From assembly GCA_016808115.1 (NCBI GenBank), contig JAEQBH010009450.1, forward strand, positions 1-64,000: a stretch of 64,000 bases of DNA. The letters run 5' to 3'. The position numbers and the translations under genes are program-made. Origin of the DNA: Tetrastigma voinierianum. Taxonomy: Eukaryota; Streptophyta; Magnoliopsida; Vitales; Vitaceae. This document shows positions 33,960 to 46,333 of this stretch, piece by piece (the stretch's first letter is position 1; each line of letters starts with the position of its first letter). A model generated the notes under the pieces. That model made no database searches and was not told the origin of the DNA. It saw nothing but the letters and a program-made list of their open reading frames with translations.

Positions 33960-35802
33960 CCAAGATAAATCTTCCTCCTTTGCTATTCCGTTGAATCGAC
34001 CTCTCTTAGGATGCCTTAGCTCGACACACCGTATGGGAAAACTTGGGTGACCACAAACGGCCTAGACCATCTGGACCTGAGTTTTCCTAGGAACAATTTC
34101 AACCTTGAATTGAAAAGCAATACTTATTGTCCTAGTTTCAGCTCATTATGACTTAAGTGCTTGTCATGCCATGCCTTGGTCTTCTCCTTAAAGATCCTTG
34201 AACTGTCATATGCATTCTGCCTGAGTTCATCCAATTCATTCAATTGAAGCATCCTCTTTTTCTCAGCCATTTCGAGATTCATGTTTAGCATTTTAGTTAC
34301 GGTATACTTTATTGCTCCGAGTTCTACAGTGGTAGCATGCCTTAGTTAGCCAATCCCAGTCTGAGGACATTCTAAAAGTCTTAGTGATCGATAAGCCCAT
34401 AAACTATCATCCATTTTGTTTGCCCAGTCTTTCCTCGTCACATTGGTATGCTTTTCGTTTTCTTGATCTCTATTAGGCACCTCGACTTGCCCATTGCTTT
34501 GGGGTGGTATGCCAGTGACACCCAGATGCTTCTGCTGTATTTGGCGGAGGCGATGCAAGCCTGACTTGTTACAAAATGGGAGCCTTCAGTTGATTACAAC
34601 TTTAGGAGTCAGAACCTTGAAAGATGTACTCTGATGAAGCGATACCACTTTGGCATCACAAGTAATGGTTGGAATGGATTCCACCGGCGGACACGTAATC
34701 CTTTGCCCAGTATGTACTTGTGCCCATAGGACGATGGAAACGAACCCATAAAGTCAATACCCAAACATCAAAATGTTCTAGCTCTAGAATATTCGTCAAT
34801 TGCATTTCATTTCTCGTCCAAAGTTCCCGTTCCTTTGACATCGATCACAGGACTTTGCAAACAAGTGTGCATCTTTGAATATCAATGGCCAACAAAAGCC
34901 CGATTGTAGTACCTTGGCCTATGTTCTCTGTCCATTGAAATGGCCCCCACACACTAAAGAGTGGCAGTGCGTCAGTATCTCACTCACTTCACTTTCCGGC
35001 ACACACCTTTGAATAATCTGATTGGCACACTGCTTAAAGAGGATTGGGTCTTTACATAAATGGCAGCTTCACTTACATGAATCTTCTTTTATTTGAAGCT
35101 GAGGTCGGGTGGAATAATACCGTTTAAGATAATTAGCTGTTGGCAAACCATGGGGATATTTGACATATGACAAAGCTAGTATGCTGCTTTCGTACAGGAA
35201 CGTATCATCCAATACGAAAATGATGTTTAAGACTATTTTAGAGTTTCCAGTCTTGATAGATGGTCGGCTACCATATTTTCGAAACCCTTCTTATCTCAAA
35301 TCTCCACATCAAATTCTTGCAATACAAGGGCGCCCACCTAATAGTCTGGTTTAGCATCTTTCTTAGTCATCAAGTATTTGATTGCGAATGATCTTGTGAA
35401 CATAATAGCTGTTTCTATAAGATAAGGTTGAATTTGTCAAAGGCAAACATAACAGCTAACAATTCTTTCTCTGTTGTGGCATAATTGAGTTGCGCATCAT
35501 TCAACGTTCGACTGGCATAATAGATGGCATAGAATACTTTTTCTTTTCACTGGCCCAAAATGGCCCCAACTGCAAAGTCACTTGCATTGCACATAAGTTC
35601 AAAGGGAAGATTCCAATCTAGAGTGACTACTATAGGGGTCGGGGTCAACTTCTTTTCAGTAATTCAAAAGCAATCATGCATGGCTCTCATTAGACAAAGC
35701 AGACACCTTACATAAGAAAGATTAGACAAAAGGGAGTTTTGAAAAATTTGGAAATCTTGGATGAGCGAATGTATAAAAACCTGCGTGGCGAAACTACGTA
35801 CT
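33960..35802 (-). pseudogene. G3 RT C-terminus, RNase H and integrase
   Basis: On the minus strand from 35802: RSFATQVFIHSLIQDF (RT thumb), LPFELMCNASDFAVGAILGQ-like residues (RNase H), YATTEKE-like and FEN(M)VADHLSRL. The zinc-binding HHCC region at about 34990-34860 reads VPESEVSEILTHCHS and GGHFNGQRT, then [13 protein letters not shown]. The integrase core has NILELEHFDVW, IPPQSNGQVEVPNRD and RKDWANKMDDSLWAYR. The C-terminal tail at about 34280-33990 reads [31 protein letters not shown] and [17 protein letters not shown]. Many shifts and stops. The N-terminal RT is at 58457-58945. Confidence 0.94.
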
Positions 35803-38085
35803 TGATTGCAAAACTCATCTATGTTTTGATTCATTCACATGTTATTTTATTGCATTTTATATCATATTCATGTAAAACTCATAAAATTTCCTCTAAACTT
35901 GGTTTGTAGGATTATTGATGAAAAGCAGTGATTTAGGAAGAAATAAGGCAATATATTTCCAAAAGAAGAGTCAACGAGAGCCTCGCGTGGCGCTCTGGGA
36001 ATATTAATTTTATGTACCATCACGAACATCAAATGGTTCAAATTCCCTCATGGCTGCATTCTACATTCAAGAGCTTTCAACGAGTACTCACTGCGCCCAA
36101 ATCCGATTAAAAGCGAAGAGATTATGGCCCCGACAAGTTAGAGAAGAAAACCGATTCGCATCGAGAAAATTTGTCGCGGCGGGAGAGTATGTCTCGCGAC
36201 GGTATGTAAGTGACCCGATGTCGCAGCGGGAGAGTATGTCGTGACCGATGTCGCGGCCAGAATGATGTCAGCGACAAAGGCACGTATTAGGCGGAAATCT
36301 GCGAAACTTGAAAAGGCGAAGGGTGAGTTTTGACTAATTTCAAGCCCGTTCACCCCAGGACCATGTTATACTCGTTTTTAGGTAAGGCGGCGGGAGATTG
36401 GAGCCTCTCTCTTGGGGTTTCTCTCTTTAGACTGCCCATTTTTCCAGTTTTTCTGTAGATTTTGATTTGTTTTAGATCTTAGAGTAATTTTTTTTAGCAG
36501 ATTTTATTTCTATTGAAGATTTTTCGGTCTTTGTACATGGAGATTGATTCACTAAGGTTTAGACAAGATTGAAGCTAAAAATGCGGATATTCTCTCTCTC
36601 ATGGGTTTTCTCTCTATGTCTCTAAAAGTTTGCCCATTTTCTTAGTTTTCTTCTTGATTTTTATTTTAATGGATCTTAGAGTAGTTTTAGAGCGATTTTA
36701 TTTTTATTGAAGAGATTTCGGTCTTTGTGCTCGGATATTCAATTTATTTCTTGTTGAGGCGAATATTTAAGCTCAAATGCAGGTTTTCTCTTCTTTCTCT
36801 TGATTTCTTTCTTCATTTTTTCTTACTTTTTGTTTGATTAGAGTGATGAGATTTGAATCGTGGTGAACATTAAACACCTGCAGGGTTGGGGTTTTAATTG
36901 AACATTGATTTGCAGTTTCGGTTATTTTGTAGAGTTTGAATCCTCACGAATTTATATAATTGGTACTGTTCATATAGTAGATTGTTCGGAATATTAGTAG
37001 CTTATACCCAAAGAGGCATGTCTTTGCTCACGATTTCCGAGGAGGCCCTCTAAGTGACACGGAGATGGAGATTCCTGAGAGTAAAGAGCGGTAACTTAGG
37101 GGTATGTTAGACTAATATCTTGGAACTAATGAACTCTGAAAAATTACTTCGATAGATCACTAATTTACTCATGGTGTGAGGATTAATTAGATGATGTATC
37201 AATTTAGTTGATCAGAGGTTTCTCCTTAGTCTGATGAAAGGATCTTGATCCCGTGTTAGCAAAGATCTAATCAAGGAGATAGAAAATTTTCATTAGATTT
37301 GAAGGGCGAATGCAATTACATTGGAGAAGGCTTGCATTATCTGTCTATGGGGAGCAGAATTCTTGATCTAAGAAATGGTTGTAGAGTATTGAAAAAAGAA
37401 AAACAATCAAATCTTTAAAGAGTGCCAAATTTTACAAGTAGCTATTTAGACATTTGTCACGAAAAGGAATATGGATCTCTGGCACAAGTCAAGAATGTAT
37501 GGTGTATAAATCGGGCTATACTACATTATCTTGGAATGAATCTAGCATTCAACTTACAAATGTTGCGCTTTCAAGGAAATGCAAACCGTTTGTAAATAAT
37601 TATCCTCATCCCTAGTGTCTATCTTCATTCCTTTTAGAATTAAGTAGTTGTTTATTTGGTAGATTTTAGGATTAGTTTTAAATCAGTTTTTGTTTCAATT
37701 AAATTAAGTTTATTCGACATTCTGTAGTCGCCTAAATAGTGAAAGAGCCCTTGTAATCGGGGTGATCAAATTCCAATTAGAGAGAACCTCCAATCCTGCA
37801 TTGGAGTGCGATATCCAGGAACTCTTGGAAGTCCCTTTATTACTTGTATGATCAAACTGCACTTGCGGAAAGGGTTGAGTGTTGGTAATACTTTTCATTC
37901 GGTTTTGAGTATACTTACTTTTGTTTCGTCAGGTTTGAGTATTTGCACATTCCTCCCTTGACCATATTTTCACATATACATCATTTGGTCTCCTTTATAA
38001 GTTTTTGGCGCCGTTGTCGGGGATTAGACAATAGTCCTTTGGTAATAGTGTCATAAATTTGTATACGTATTTTGGTCATTCAACA
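35803..38085 (+). repeat. LTR A1 (2283 bp), plus orientation
   Basis: Inverted relative to A2-A4. Landmarks in order: TGATTGCAAAACTCATC, AACTTGGTTTGTAGGATTAT, a GTCGCGAC-type array (36170-36265), TATACTCGTTTTTAGGTAAG (36368), two tandem units of about 190 bp with TTTCTCTCT...GCCCATTTT (36412-36790), then a primer-site-like insert (38005-38030). It ends GGTCATTCAACA at 38085. The next bases, AGTTTTTG, are the beginning of a primer site that then breaks off. Confidence 0.9.
38005..38030 (+). promoter_or_regulatory. Primer-site-like sequence inside LTR A
   Basis: AGTTTTTGGCGCCGTTGTCG then GGGATTAGAC, a full tRNA-Asp type primer site, lies about 55-80 bases upstream of the LTR end. It recurs, degraded, in LTR A4 (56245-56272 on the minus strand) and LTR A3 (53085-53105). 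The true primer site lies outside the LTR, at 53003-53028. Confidence 0.8.
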
Positions 38086-38149
38086 AGTTTTTGTTTTAAT
38101 TTGTATAAGTTTTTGTTATTATACAGCACCGAAATCTCTTCAATAGAAA

Positions 38150-39840
38150 TTATTAGTGTCCAAAAAGTACAATTTTGAACCCTATATTAGATAGGTTTTG
38201 AGTACTTTTTGATCATTAATCATGTCATATATCCCGATTAGAGTGTTAGTCATCTTAGTAACATGTCAATTTGAGGTGTTTTTGGTTGTTTTGCTTAGAC
38301 TTTTGTACACATTTGAACTTCAACCTCAATGCAAATGTCAATCATGAGGTTGGAAGTTTTGTCTCAGCCATCGACAAGCCCAATCGTGGAAAACAAAGGA
38401 AAAGTGGAGGAAATAGAGATGCGATTGAAAGCGGGGCGAGAGGCATGCGGGAGCAGTAGCTTGAATTTTAACGCTTTGTTATAATCAATTCGCAATCTTG
38501 GCGAATTTACGCTGTTCGCAACAATTATAAATCTGTAATTTATATTTGTTCGCAAGCGATTCGCAATCTCGACACAAATTGCGAAATTCGCTGCTTGACT
38601 TGCTGTGCATTTAAAGTCGCTTCTCCTTCCGAAAATTTAAGCTAACAGCATTTACGCTAGCTGAGGAAATTCAACCTTGCCAAGTCGCTAGACCATTGCC
38701 AAATTTACTAACCTTGCCAGAATTAAGCTAAATTAGCGAAATTCTCCTGTAGCGAAATTTACGGCCTTGTCATCCTCTGTAATTAATGCAACCGCCTTCA
38801 AACTTGGTTTTTATACCCCAATTGTCCTATAACTTAGCCCCCTGAATTATTAGGGTTTAGTAATTTCATACCTTGAGGAGGCTTATAAATACCCCCTCAT
38901 GTTTTGTATGACAAGAGGTGGTGGATAGAAGGGAATGAGTTTTGGTGATTTGTGAAGTTAACTCATTCTTGCTTTTGAAAATAAAGTTTTTTTTAGGTCT
39001 TGCTTTTATTTCGTTTCTCTCTTCTCTCTCTTCTTTCTCTCCCTTTCTTGGCTGCCAAACACACCTCTTGAGGATGACAACTCAAGAGATGCTTGGCTAA
39101 GCCTCCTTCCTTTGAAGAGGAAGGAAGCTAGCTTGGTGGTGGGGTTAAGCGTATTTGTCTCTTCTACTAAAAGTCACGGGTAGTGTATTTATGGCCCTTA
39201 TTTTCAAAATTCAGTTACATAACATGGGATGTTATTGTCTTGGCCAATACTCTCCATGCTTTAGGACTGTTGTTCTTTAGATGGTTTTTACGAGCCTCTG
39301 AGGTAGCATTTACATGTTAGGGTTCTTCAAATTAGGGTTAAATAACATTGACTTTTTATTGTTTTGTGATACTCTCCATACTTTAGGGTTCGGTGCTCGG
39401 GTGAGAGATGTGTTGTATTGATTCTTTCTAGATGGTCTTTACTAGCCTTGAAAAATGATAAAGGAATGTTAGGGTTTTAAACAAAAAAGGGGCCATAAGC
39501 GCATCCTGTGTTATTTCATAGAGATAAAACACAGAGGACATGTGTTTGCCCTAGCTTGTCAAGTTAGTGACCTAAATCTTCAAAGTTTAATTTCTTCACT
39601 TTAATTTTCGAGTTTTACCATTTCCAGTTTTGCAATTTCAGTTTAAACCATTTCTGACTTGCAGCACAAATCAAAAAAAGTCAAATAAAGCCTTACCTTC
39701 ATGCCTAATCACGAACCATTTCTAGGATGAAAACCCATCCCACGTGTTCGACCTAGACCACTATCACTATGATAGCTTGACTACGCGGTAGGAGAGAAAT
39801 TATAAATATTGATTCGACTCAGCCTCTTGTGTACGAATCA
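38150..39840 (+). repeat. F 5' LTR (1691 bp)
   Basis: Collinear with 46334-48005 (TGTCCAAAAAGTACAATTTT, AACTTCAACCTCAATGCAAA, GGAAAAGTGGAGGAAAT, GGAAGCTAGCTTGGTGGTGG). The first dinucleotide is TT instead of TG. A hairpin has 21-base arms (38150-38170 and 38202-38222). TATA-like GGCTTATAAATACC is at about 38880. A repeat block built on GCGAATT/AATTCGC lies at 38490-38770. It ends GTACGAATCA. Confidence 0.93.
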
Positions 39841-39841
39841 A

Positions 39842-39865
39842 ATGGCGCCAGATGCGAGGATGGTG
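39842..39865 (+). promoter_or_regulatory. F primer binding site region
   Basis: ATGGCGCCAGATGCGAGGAT directly follows the LTR. The core TGGCGCC is what a tRNA 3'-CCA end would pair with. The remainder diverges from the tRNA-Asp type site of family A, so a different tRNA or mutation is possible. Confidence 0.6.
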
Positions 39866-40185
39866 TCAAACTACTAATGGTAGTTGAAGTGTACTTGTGA
39901 TCCCGTCACAAGTGAGGTAACCTTTTTACCTCTTTTGCAGCTCGATTCTGAGGCGCAATTGCTTCACTTTGCGATAGCTGCCTTGTTTCGATTCGATTTT
40001 TCATTCGGTCGGTTTATTGTTGTTAGTTAATTTTAATCTTTTTGCAGGTTGTTTGTTGCTCCTTGTTGTCTTCTTTTAATTGTGTAACAAACGTGTACAT
40101 GATGGGATAGAGACCATCAATTAGATTGTATAGGATAAGTGCACAACTTGACCTAGCTAGTGAAGTCGGTGTACCAAGCGATACC

Positions 40186-41815
40186 ATGGATCCCATACAC
40201 AGGAACAACAAGTCAACCAGGAACCCCATGAATCCAAATGCATATAGAGCGAAGTGAGGATCACATCCACCCTCTAGAGTTAGTGCCCCGTCTGTATCAT
40301 TCCTCCTATTTGAAGATGTAGCAGTGAGGCCTTATTGAAACACCCTACTCCCCACATATCATGGTATGGAAAATGAAAATCCATACACTCATATAAGGAA
40401 ATTTGAGGAGGTTTGCACTACCTTCGAAGGTATGATGGACATGGATTTCTTGAAGCTAAAGGCATTTCCATTAACTATAAAGGACAAGGCCAAGATAGGC
40501 TCAACTCGATGAGACCTAGAACCATAAGAAATTGAAAAGAATTTGAAATTTCTTAATTGAATTCTGAAGAGATTTTTCGAGTACTCATAAGACTAATAAT
40601 TTGAAAGGCAAATTTATACCTTTACGGCTCGGGATGGTGAGAGATTTTACCGGTGTTGGAATTTACCCAGAAAACGAGAGAGAGAAGAGAAGAAGAAGAA
40701 GAAGGAGAAGAAGACCATTGGTGCATGTCCACACCATGGGTTTGACACATGGATGTTGGTGAACCACTTCTATGGTGGTATGTCTCACGCCATGAGCGAC
40801 TTTTTAGAAGCCATGTGAGAGGAGACTTTTTAAGCAAACATCTGATGAAGCCATGGATTTGTAAATTCGTGGCTGAAACTACAAGGGTTGGGATGAACTT
40901 GGCCTAGAGCGTGGGATGAGATCGCGATCCAGCAAACGGGAGGATGTATACCTTGCTGAAGACATAGAAATGAGGCTAGGATTTCCACCTAGCCGGGAAG
41001 GTAGAGGAGCTTGAAGGAAACGGCTCCATGAAGTGCGGCCGTGGTGACAACCTTTGCCTGACCCTAATCCTGCTGGGTACAATCCCGGCCCACACCCAAT
41101 GAAACGGTGTTCATGACAGCCCCTGCCCGGTAAAGGATTTGATGTCAGAATGTTGCAAACCTTTGTAGGACAATACAAGCCACAACAATCAATGCTCCAT
41201 ATGGTAATACCTGCAATTCCAATTGGAGGAATCACCACTGTCAGCATGGAGACCAACCCACAACTTATATGTACCCCAGTGCGACCTCGAGTTTAGTTTC
41301 CCCTCACATTCCCACAACAACCACCATCCTCTTCTCGATTAGAGCAAGCCATATTAATTTGGAGTAAGGTGGTAGGCAACTTTCATTGAGGAACAAAAGG
41401 GTGTCTGTAGTAGCCTGAAAAGTTGATCTTGTAGAAATTACTGAATAAGAGAATAGATGGGCTTGAGAGTAATCTCAACCAGAAAATTGACAACCTCTAA
41501 TTCCAATCACCAAGATTAACAAGTTGCTTGAGGTACAGAGAAAGGAGGTTTCCATCACAACGATTCAAATCCTAAGGGGATTCATGAGGTAGGATCGGGA
41601 ATGGATGAGGTAAAGGCCATAATCACCCTGAGAAGTGGAAAAGAGGTTGTTCAACCTATGCCAAAACCTGTTGAAGAACCTAGGCAAGGAGAAGAATTGA
41701 AACCTGAGCATATCCTCCTAGAGGAAGATTCAATGAAATACCGTATACCACCTCCATTTCCACAAGCACTTAGAGGTAAGAAGAAGGAAACTCAACAAGC
41801 GAGGCATTCTTGAGG
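40186..41815 (+). pseudogene. F gag
   Basis: Likely start at ATGGATCCCATACACAGG (40186). The Athila gag core follows: ENENPYTHIRKFEEVCTTFE, MDMDFLKLKAFPLTIKDKAK, then ACPHHGFDTWMLVNHFYGGM at about 40720-40780. Later PYGNTCNSNWRNH (about 41200-41240) corresponds to the PYSNTYNPGWRNHPN motif after the knuckle. LEQAILIWSKVVGNF follows, then VKAIITLRSGKEVVQP at 41605-41660 and RIPPPFPQALRGKKKE. Several frameshifts break it. Gag would form the particle; pol is not fused after it. Confidence 0.9.
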
Positions 41816-42400
41816 TTTTAAAGGCGAGTGAAGGTTAACATGTACCTTTCTACTTGGACCTAATCAAACAAGTTCTACAACATGCAAAATTTTTAGAAAG
41901 ATCTTTGCGTAAAGAAGAGATTAGGCATTGAGAAGAAAGCATTTCTCCTTTGAACATGTAGAGTGCCATAATCAAAGCAAATACATCAAATACAAAGATC
42001 ACAGTTTCTCAGCATTTTTCGATCAATATTGGTGGGAATTGCATAGATAAATCCTTGCTTGATTTAGGAGCCAGTGTAAACCTAATGCCGTATTCAGTAT
42101 ACAAGCAGCTAGGTTTAGGTGAACTTAAACCTACTAACATCACACTCTCATTGGCCGATAGATCCGTGAAAATCCCTAAGGGGATAGTTGAGGATGTCCT
42201 AGTTAAGATAGACAAATTCTCTTAGCCAGTAGATTTTGTGGTACTTGACAGACGATTGCTAGTGAACCCCAATCATGTGCCAATCATCTTAGGAAGACCA
42301 TTTACATTACTTTGCCAATGCAATAATAAATTGCGAATGAGTCATGCAATTAACTTTTTGGTAACATGACTATAGGTTGAATATCTTTCATTTGAGCAAT
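41816..42400 (+). pseudogene. F aspartic protease
   Basis: KDLCVKKRLGIEKKAF leads into the retropepsin-like domain. DLGASVNLMPYSVYKQLGLG (42061-42120) is the active-site block with D-L-G-A-S in place of D-[ST]-G-A. ELKPTNITLSLADRSVKIP and KGIVEDVLVKIDKF follow, then VPIILGRPF. The frame is open for about 70 codons, with a stop at about 42223. It is the best-preserved protease in the window. The sequence after 42400 does not enter RT. Confidence 0.93.
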
Positions 42401-43616
42401 GAGCATAAAGTTCTTTAGAAATTGAAAATCAAATTTACGATGGGGATTTGTTTCGGTTGATCGTGTGCAGTGCAAAGGTGCTAAGGAAAAGCAAGGTGAT
42501 CAGCCAAGAAAATGAAGATATATTGGTTTGCCATCAACACCCGTACAAACCAATTGCACAATTCCACGGTCGTCACGGAGCAGTCCGACTTATAGCCTGA
42601 CATCATGGAACTGACCAGGCCCGCATAGGTTGAGAGATCCTCCTTGACCCCCTTGAGTATTTACGAACCCGGCCCGGTTCGGTGTTTCCAAAAACGGATT
42701 CACGAGTTCACAAATTTTAATTTTGTCTTATATTAGTTGGTGTTAGTCTTAATAATTTTCAAAATTTTAACTTAGCAATTTTCTTTCATTATAATTTGGT
42801 TTGTATGTAAGAAAATAAACATATTTTAAATATTAATCATAGTATTATAGTAAATTTGCTAGCAATAATTTTTAGTTATATTATTATTTAATATTAGTAA
42901 TTAATTTTAAAGTTTTGAATGCGGGAAGACCATCTGGCGAAATTTGTTGGGAAGTAGAAAAGTGACCCTTCATTTCAGTGGGATGTCTGTTTAAGCTGAA
43001 GGGGTTAGCCAAATCCACAATTTCACTTTCTCTCCCACTCCCGACTGTACTTACTGAGCTCCCAGTCGGGCCTAGGTTGCCCGGTGTATGATCCGTAGCG
43101 TCCTAACCTTTGCCGCGCCGATCATCGGAGGTTGCGGCCGGCCGGTAGCCGCGATCCGCATCCGGTACTTTGTAGTTCGGCTGGCCGTTGCCTCGTACGG
43201 CGAGCCCTCCACGAGCCGTCACCACGTGAGCCTATGCCTGCCAGGCCCGTGTAGCCATCGGCCGTCGGTTGGCCTTAACCGGCCTATTGGTGTTCTTCCC
43301 CCGACATTTGGTATTTTCTTGAGCCACGGTTGGCGGTTGAGCCGTCTCGGTAGCGATCGATGAACCTTGGGCGGTTGCTTGGTCGAGGTTCGTGACCTTC
43401 GGGGTGATTCATTAGCCTCGAGTTCCGGTTAGTCTGGGTTTATTTCACATTTAGTGAGTCACGCATTTTCGGCCCGGTTTATTTTATATATCGGATATGG
43501 TCTTGATGCGGTGGGTCCGTGTTATTTTCGGGTGAGATTTAGCACACGAGCAAGGGCTATGACACCGGTGCGGTGCAGGCGATTGCGGGCGGTGCGGGCC
43601 ATCACACTGTCCCGGC
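42401..43616 (+). other. F spacer between protease and ORF3
   Basis: An AT-rich block (42720-42920) is followed by rising GC. CTGAGCTCCCAGTCGGGCC at about 43056 is the start of the GC-rich part. TTTATTTTATATATCGG at 43478 could be a TATA-like element about 130 bases upstream of a possible ORF3 ATG. No domain recognised. Confidence 0.5.
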
Positions 43617-45050
43617 GTGCGACGAGCCTGCGGGATTCGGGCGTTACCGGACACGGATGGGACCCGGGCCCCCATCCTGGTGCCTCGAGAGGGGCTAGGA
43701 GGCCGGCCTTCCAAGAGGGCCGCGCCGGACCCGGGCGAGTCATCATCTTCTAGACCGCCACCATCACCGGTCGCATCAGCAGCTGAGACGACACCTTCAC
43801 CTCAGCTATCACCGGCCTCGCGGATCGGGAGGCTTCATGTTGCATTTATTCGGACACCCCATTCGGGAATGCGGGATATACGTGGCCAGGCCATTTATTG
43901 GGGAATTAAGGACCTACGACGTTCCGGATGATGGCCGACCCTAGATACCGAGAGTCGATGAGATTGATCAGGGATATTCGCTCCTCCCATTTATGACTCA
44001 GGAACTGAGTTTACTACCGAGAGTGGTGGTGGTTCTGCTCAGGCCTCTCGGGATGTAGATGAATCCCTTTGGAGATCCGTTTCGGGATAGATGTGCGAGG
44101 TGTACCTCGATCAGCGGTTATTTCTACAGCCTTGGATTGCGCATGCAGCCGCGCTGTCTTTGAGGGTTATAGAGATTGGGCACCTCGCCCGGGCGATGGA
44201 TTAAACCTTTGGCCGAGATCTTTCTGGTGAGTGAGTCCTTTATCGGGCGACTTAAGCCTCGTATCTTTGCTCATCGACCATCTAACTGCGCACACCTTAT
44301 TCCCTGCGGCATTATGTGCGGAGGAGAGCTATCTTGGAGGCATTGTGCCGGATCTCGGGCAATTTGGTTTAGCCATCATTTGGTGATGACCGCTCTTACG
44401 GTTGAGGAGAAGGTCCATGGAGAGACCTCTCACGAGCGACATACCACTTCTTATACCGAGGCTTCTTTCCTATGTTCTTGGCTTGAGGATGGGATTTCGG
44501 AGGAGCACGGGATAGAGAGATCTGAGCAGGATGCCTACATGTAGTAGCGGTGGGCGGGTTATGGCCCATGCGAATCCATTTCCATATCATGTGTGAACCG
44601 AGGAGTGCGGATCGGAGGCGATGACCACCATGCGAGATGTGTATGCTCCCGAGGCCAATTCTGAGGCCTCCACTCCTATTTGGGTCGTTCCCTCCATCTC
44701 CTCTACCCACTGCCGCCGGTGCGGCCACTGCAGATGCTCAGGGCCTTACGTATTTGCTTGTGATCAGGATTATACATGTCGACCTCCGAGGAGATCATTT
44801 GGAGTGATGGATGCGATGCACACTAGCGACCACTCGGGCGGCCCGGCTGTGCCGACACATGACCCGGAGATTGGCTCAGTGAGGCCACTTTGGGTCGGTG
44901 CCATTCCATGCTTCACGGATCATGACCGCTTTGGGTCTTCCTCATGATCCTACCGAAGATTTTGCCCGCGATCGACCTCATTGGATATCACGGTAGCGTT
45001 GCCACGGTAACCGCCCACCACCACGCGGTGAGGTGGTTGGAGTCTCTTTT
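43617..45050 (+). pseudogene. F ORF3, GC-rich, plant-transposon-protein-like
   Basis: The plus strand is open from 43617 for 104 codons: a basic/proline-serine rich start (GRPSKRAAPDPGESSSSRPP, SPVASAAETTPSPQLSP), then shifts. 44176-44544 is open for 122 codons (EIFLVSESFIGRLKPRIFAH then PSNCAHLIPCGIMC). The C-terminal part, 44600-44970, contains LGLPHDPTEDFARDRP. Position between protease and 3' LTR, GC-richness and the KRAA..SSSS start suit the third ORF of Athila-like elements. I did not find the REFYANL motif, so the domain call is less secure than in G3. Confidence 0.55.
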
Positions 45051-46333
45051 GATTTATGTATAGTTTCGGCTTTATCAATTTGCTACTAATTTTGATTATG
45101 ATTTTTGTATTAGCCATAGTAAGCCGATGATATGTTTAATGTAACTTTATTATGCATGTATTAATCCATTTTGTATATCCAAAAACTACTGGTTATATAT
45201 ATATATTCGACTTTTTGCATATTGTGTTTCTTGTGTCCCTATATCTGGTATGTGTTTTTCTTCCAAACTACATAATTAAATTGCTTCAAATTGAACAATT
45301 GAATTGCTTCAAATTGAACAATTGAATTGCTTTAAATTGGATAATTGAATCATCATATTTGTCACCTATATGCTAGAACAAATTCCATGCTTGAAACAAT
45401 TTGTGTTCGATCCTTTGTTCGGTATACTCAATTTGGAAATTTACATGCTATGTCACTTGCTTTGCACTCTAGATTCTTCCAATAGGTTGTAAGTTGTATG
45501 CCTTCTTCAGCTTTCCAAAACCGGCCTTAGAGTATATTTGACAACCTAGGATAGGTTTGAGTTACCCACATTTGAAGACCAATGTTGTCTTCGAAAAGGA
45601 AAAAGAAAAGAAAAAAGGAAAAGAAAAGAAAAGAAGAAAAAGAAAAAATGAGTCGTGACTTTTTGCTTTGCGAAGCGAACGGTCGAGAGGGGTGTATGGC
45701 GAAAGCCTTTGAAACCCGATGCCCTAAGCCTTAATTGGCTAGGAGTCATCGATTTAGTGTTCGTTACATGGGTGGATAGGTGAAGTTTAATGACTTGTGG
45801 ATGCTTAATTTTCGAAGTCATTCGGGTCAAGGGGTGAAGCCTTTAGAGTTAGTTAGTGGTCATTGATCCTTTTGAAGCGATGCCCTAAACCTTAATTGGT
45901 TAGAAGGAGTCGGTGGACCCCGTTACCGCGGACTTTGGTGAAATCGGATTTTAAGCATTGCCCTCATTAGATGAATAAAGAAAGAAAAGTGTGCTTAGCC
46001 TATCTAGGTTGTTCAACAACTTAAGGCCATGTGAATTTTAGATTTGGAAACAAATTTTGCGGTTTATTGGCTTAATCGGATTACAAAGGCCATTAGACTT
46101 GGCCAAATCCAAGTTGAAAATCATGGAAAGCAGTGTTGTTCTAAAATTGTTCTCTTAGTTTTATTCTTGTATATAGGTTTCAAATATTGATTTCAATTGT
46201 TCACTTTAAAGTAATGTTAGTTGTATATAAGTCTAATAACCTTTTTGAAACACAACCTTTTGAAAATGCCACATGCATCTCAATTCTTATTTTTGCATTG
46301 CTAAGGGACTAGCAACGTTTCGGTTGGGGGGTG
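45051..46333 (+). other. F 3' non-coding region, conserved box twice, polypurine tract
   Basis: A short tandem repeat (AATTGAATTGCTTCAAATTG-like, 45275-45345), then a purine tract (45592-45648). The conserved box comes twice: GATGCCCTAAGCCTTAATTG at 45718 with AGGAGTCATCGATTTA, and GATGCCCTAAACCTTAATTG at 45880 with AGGAGTCGGTGGACC. The polypurine tract TTGGGGGGTG ends at 46333. Confidence 0.75.

Noticed and set aside
43454..43950. GC-rich overlapping frames as a bacterial contamination segment
   Set aside because: The GC-rich block lies between F protease and the F 3' region, at the expected ORF3 position, inside an element bounded by matching LTRs and a target duplication.
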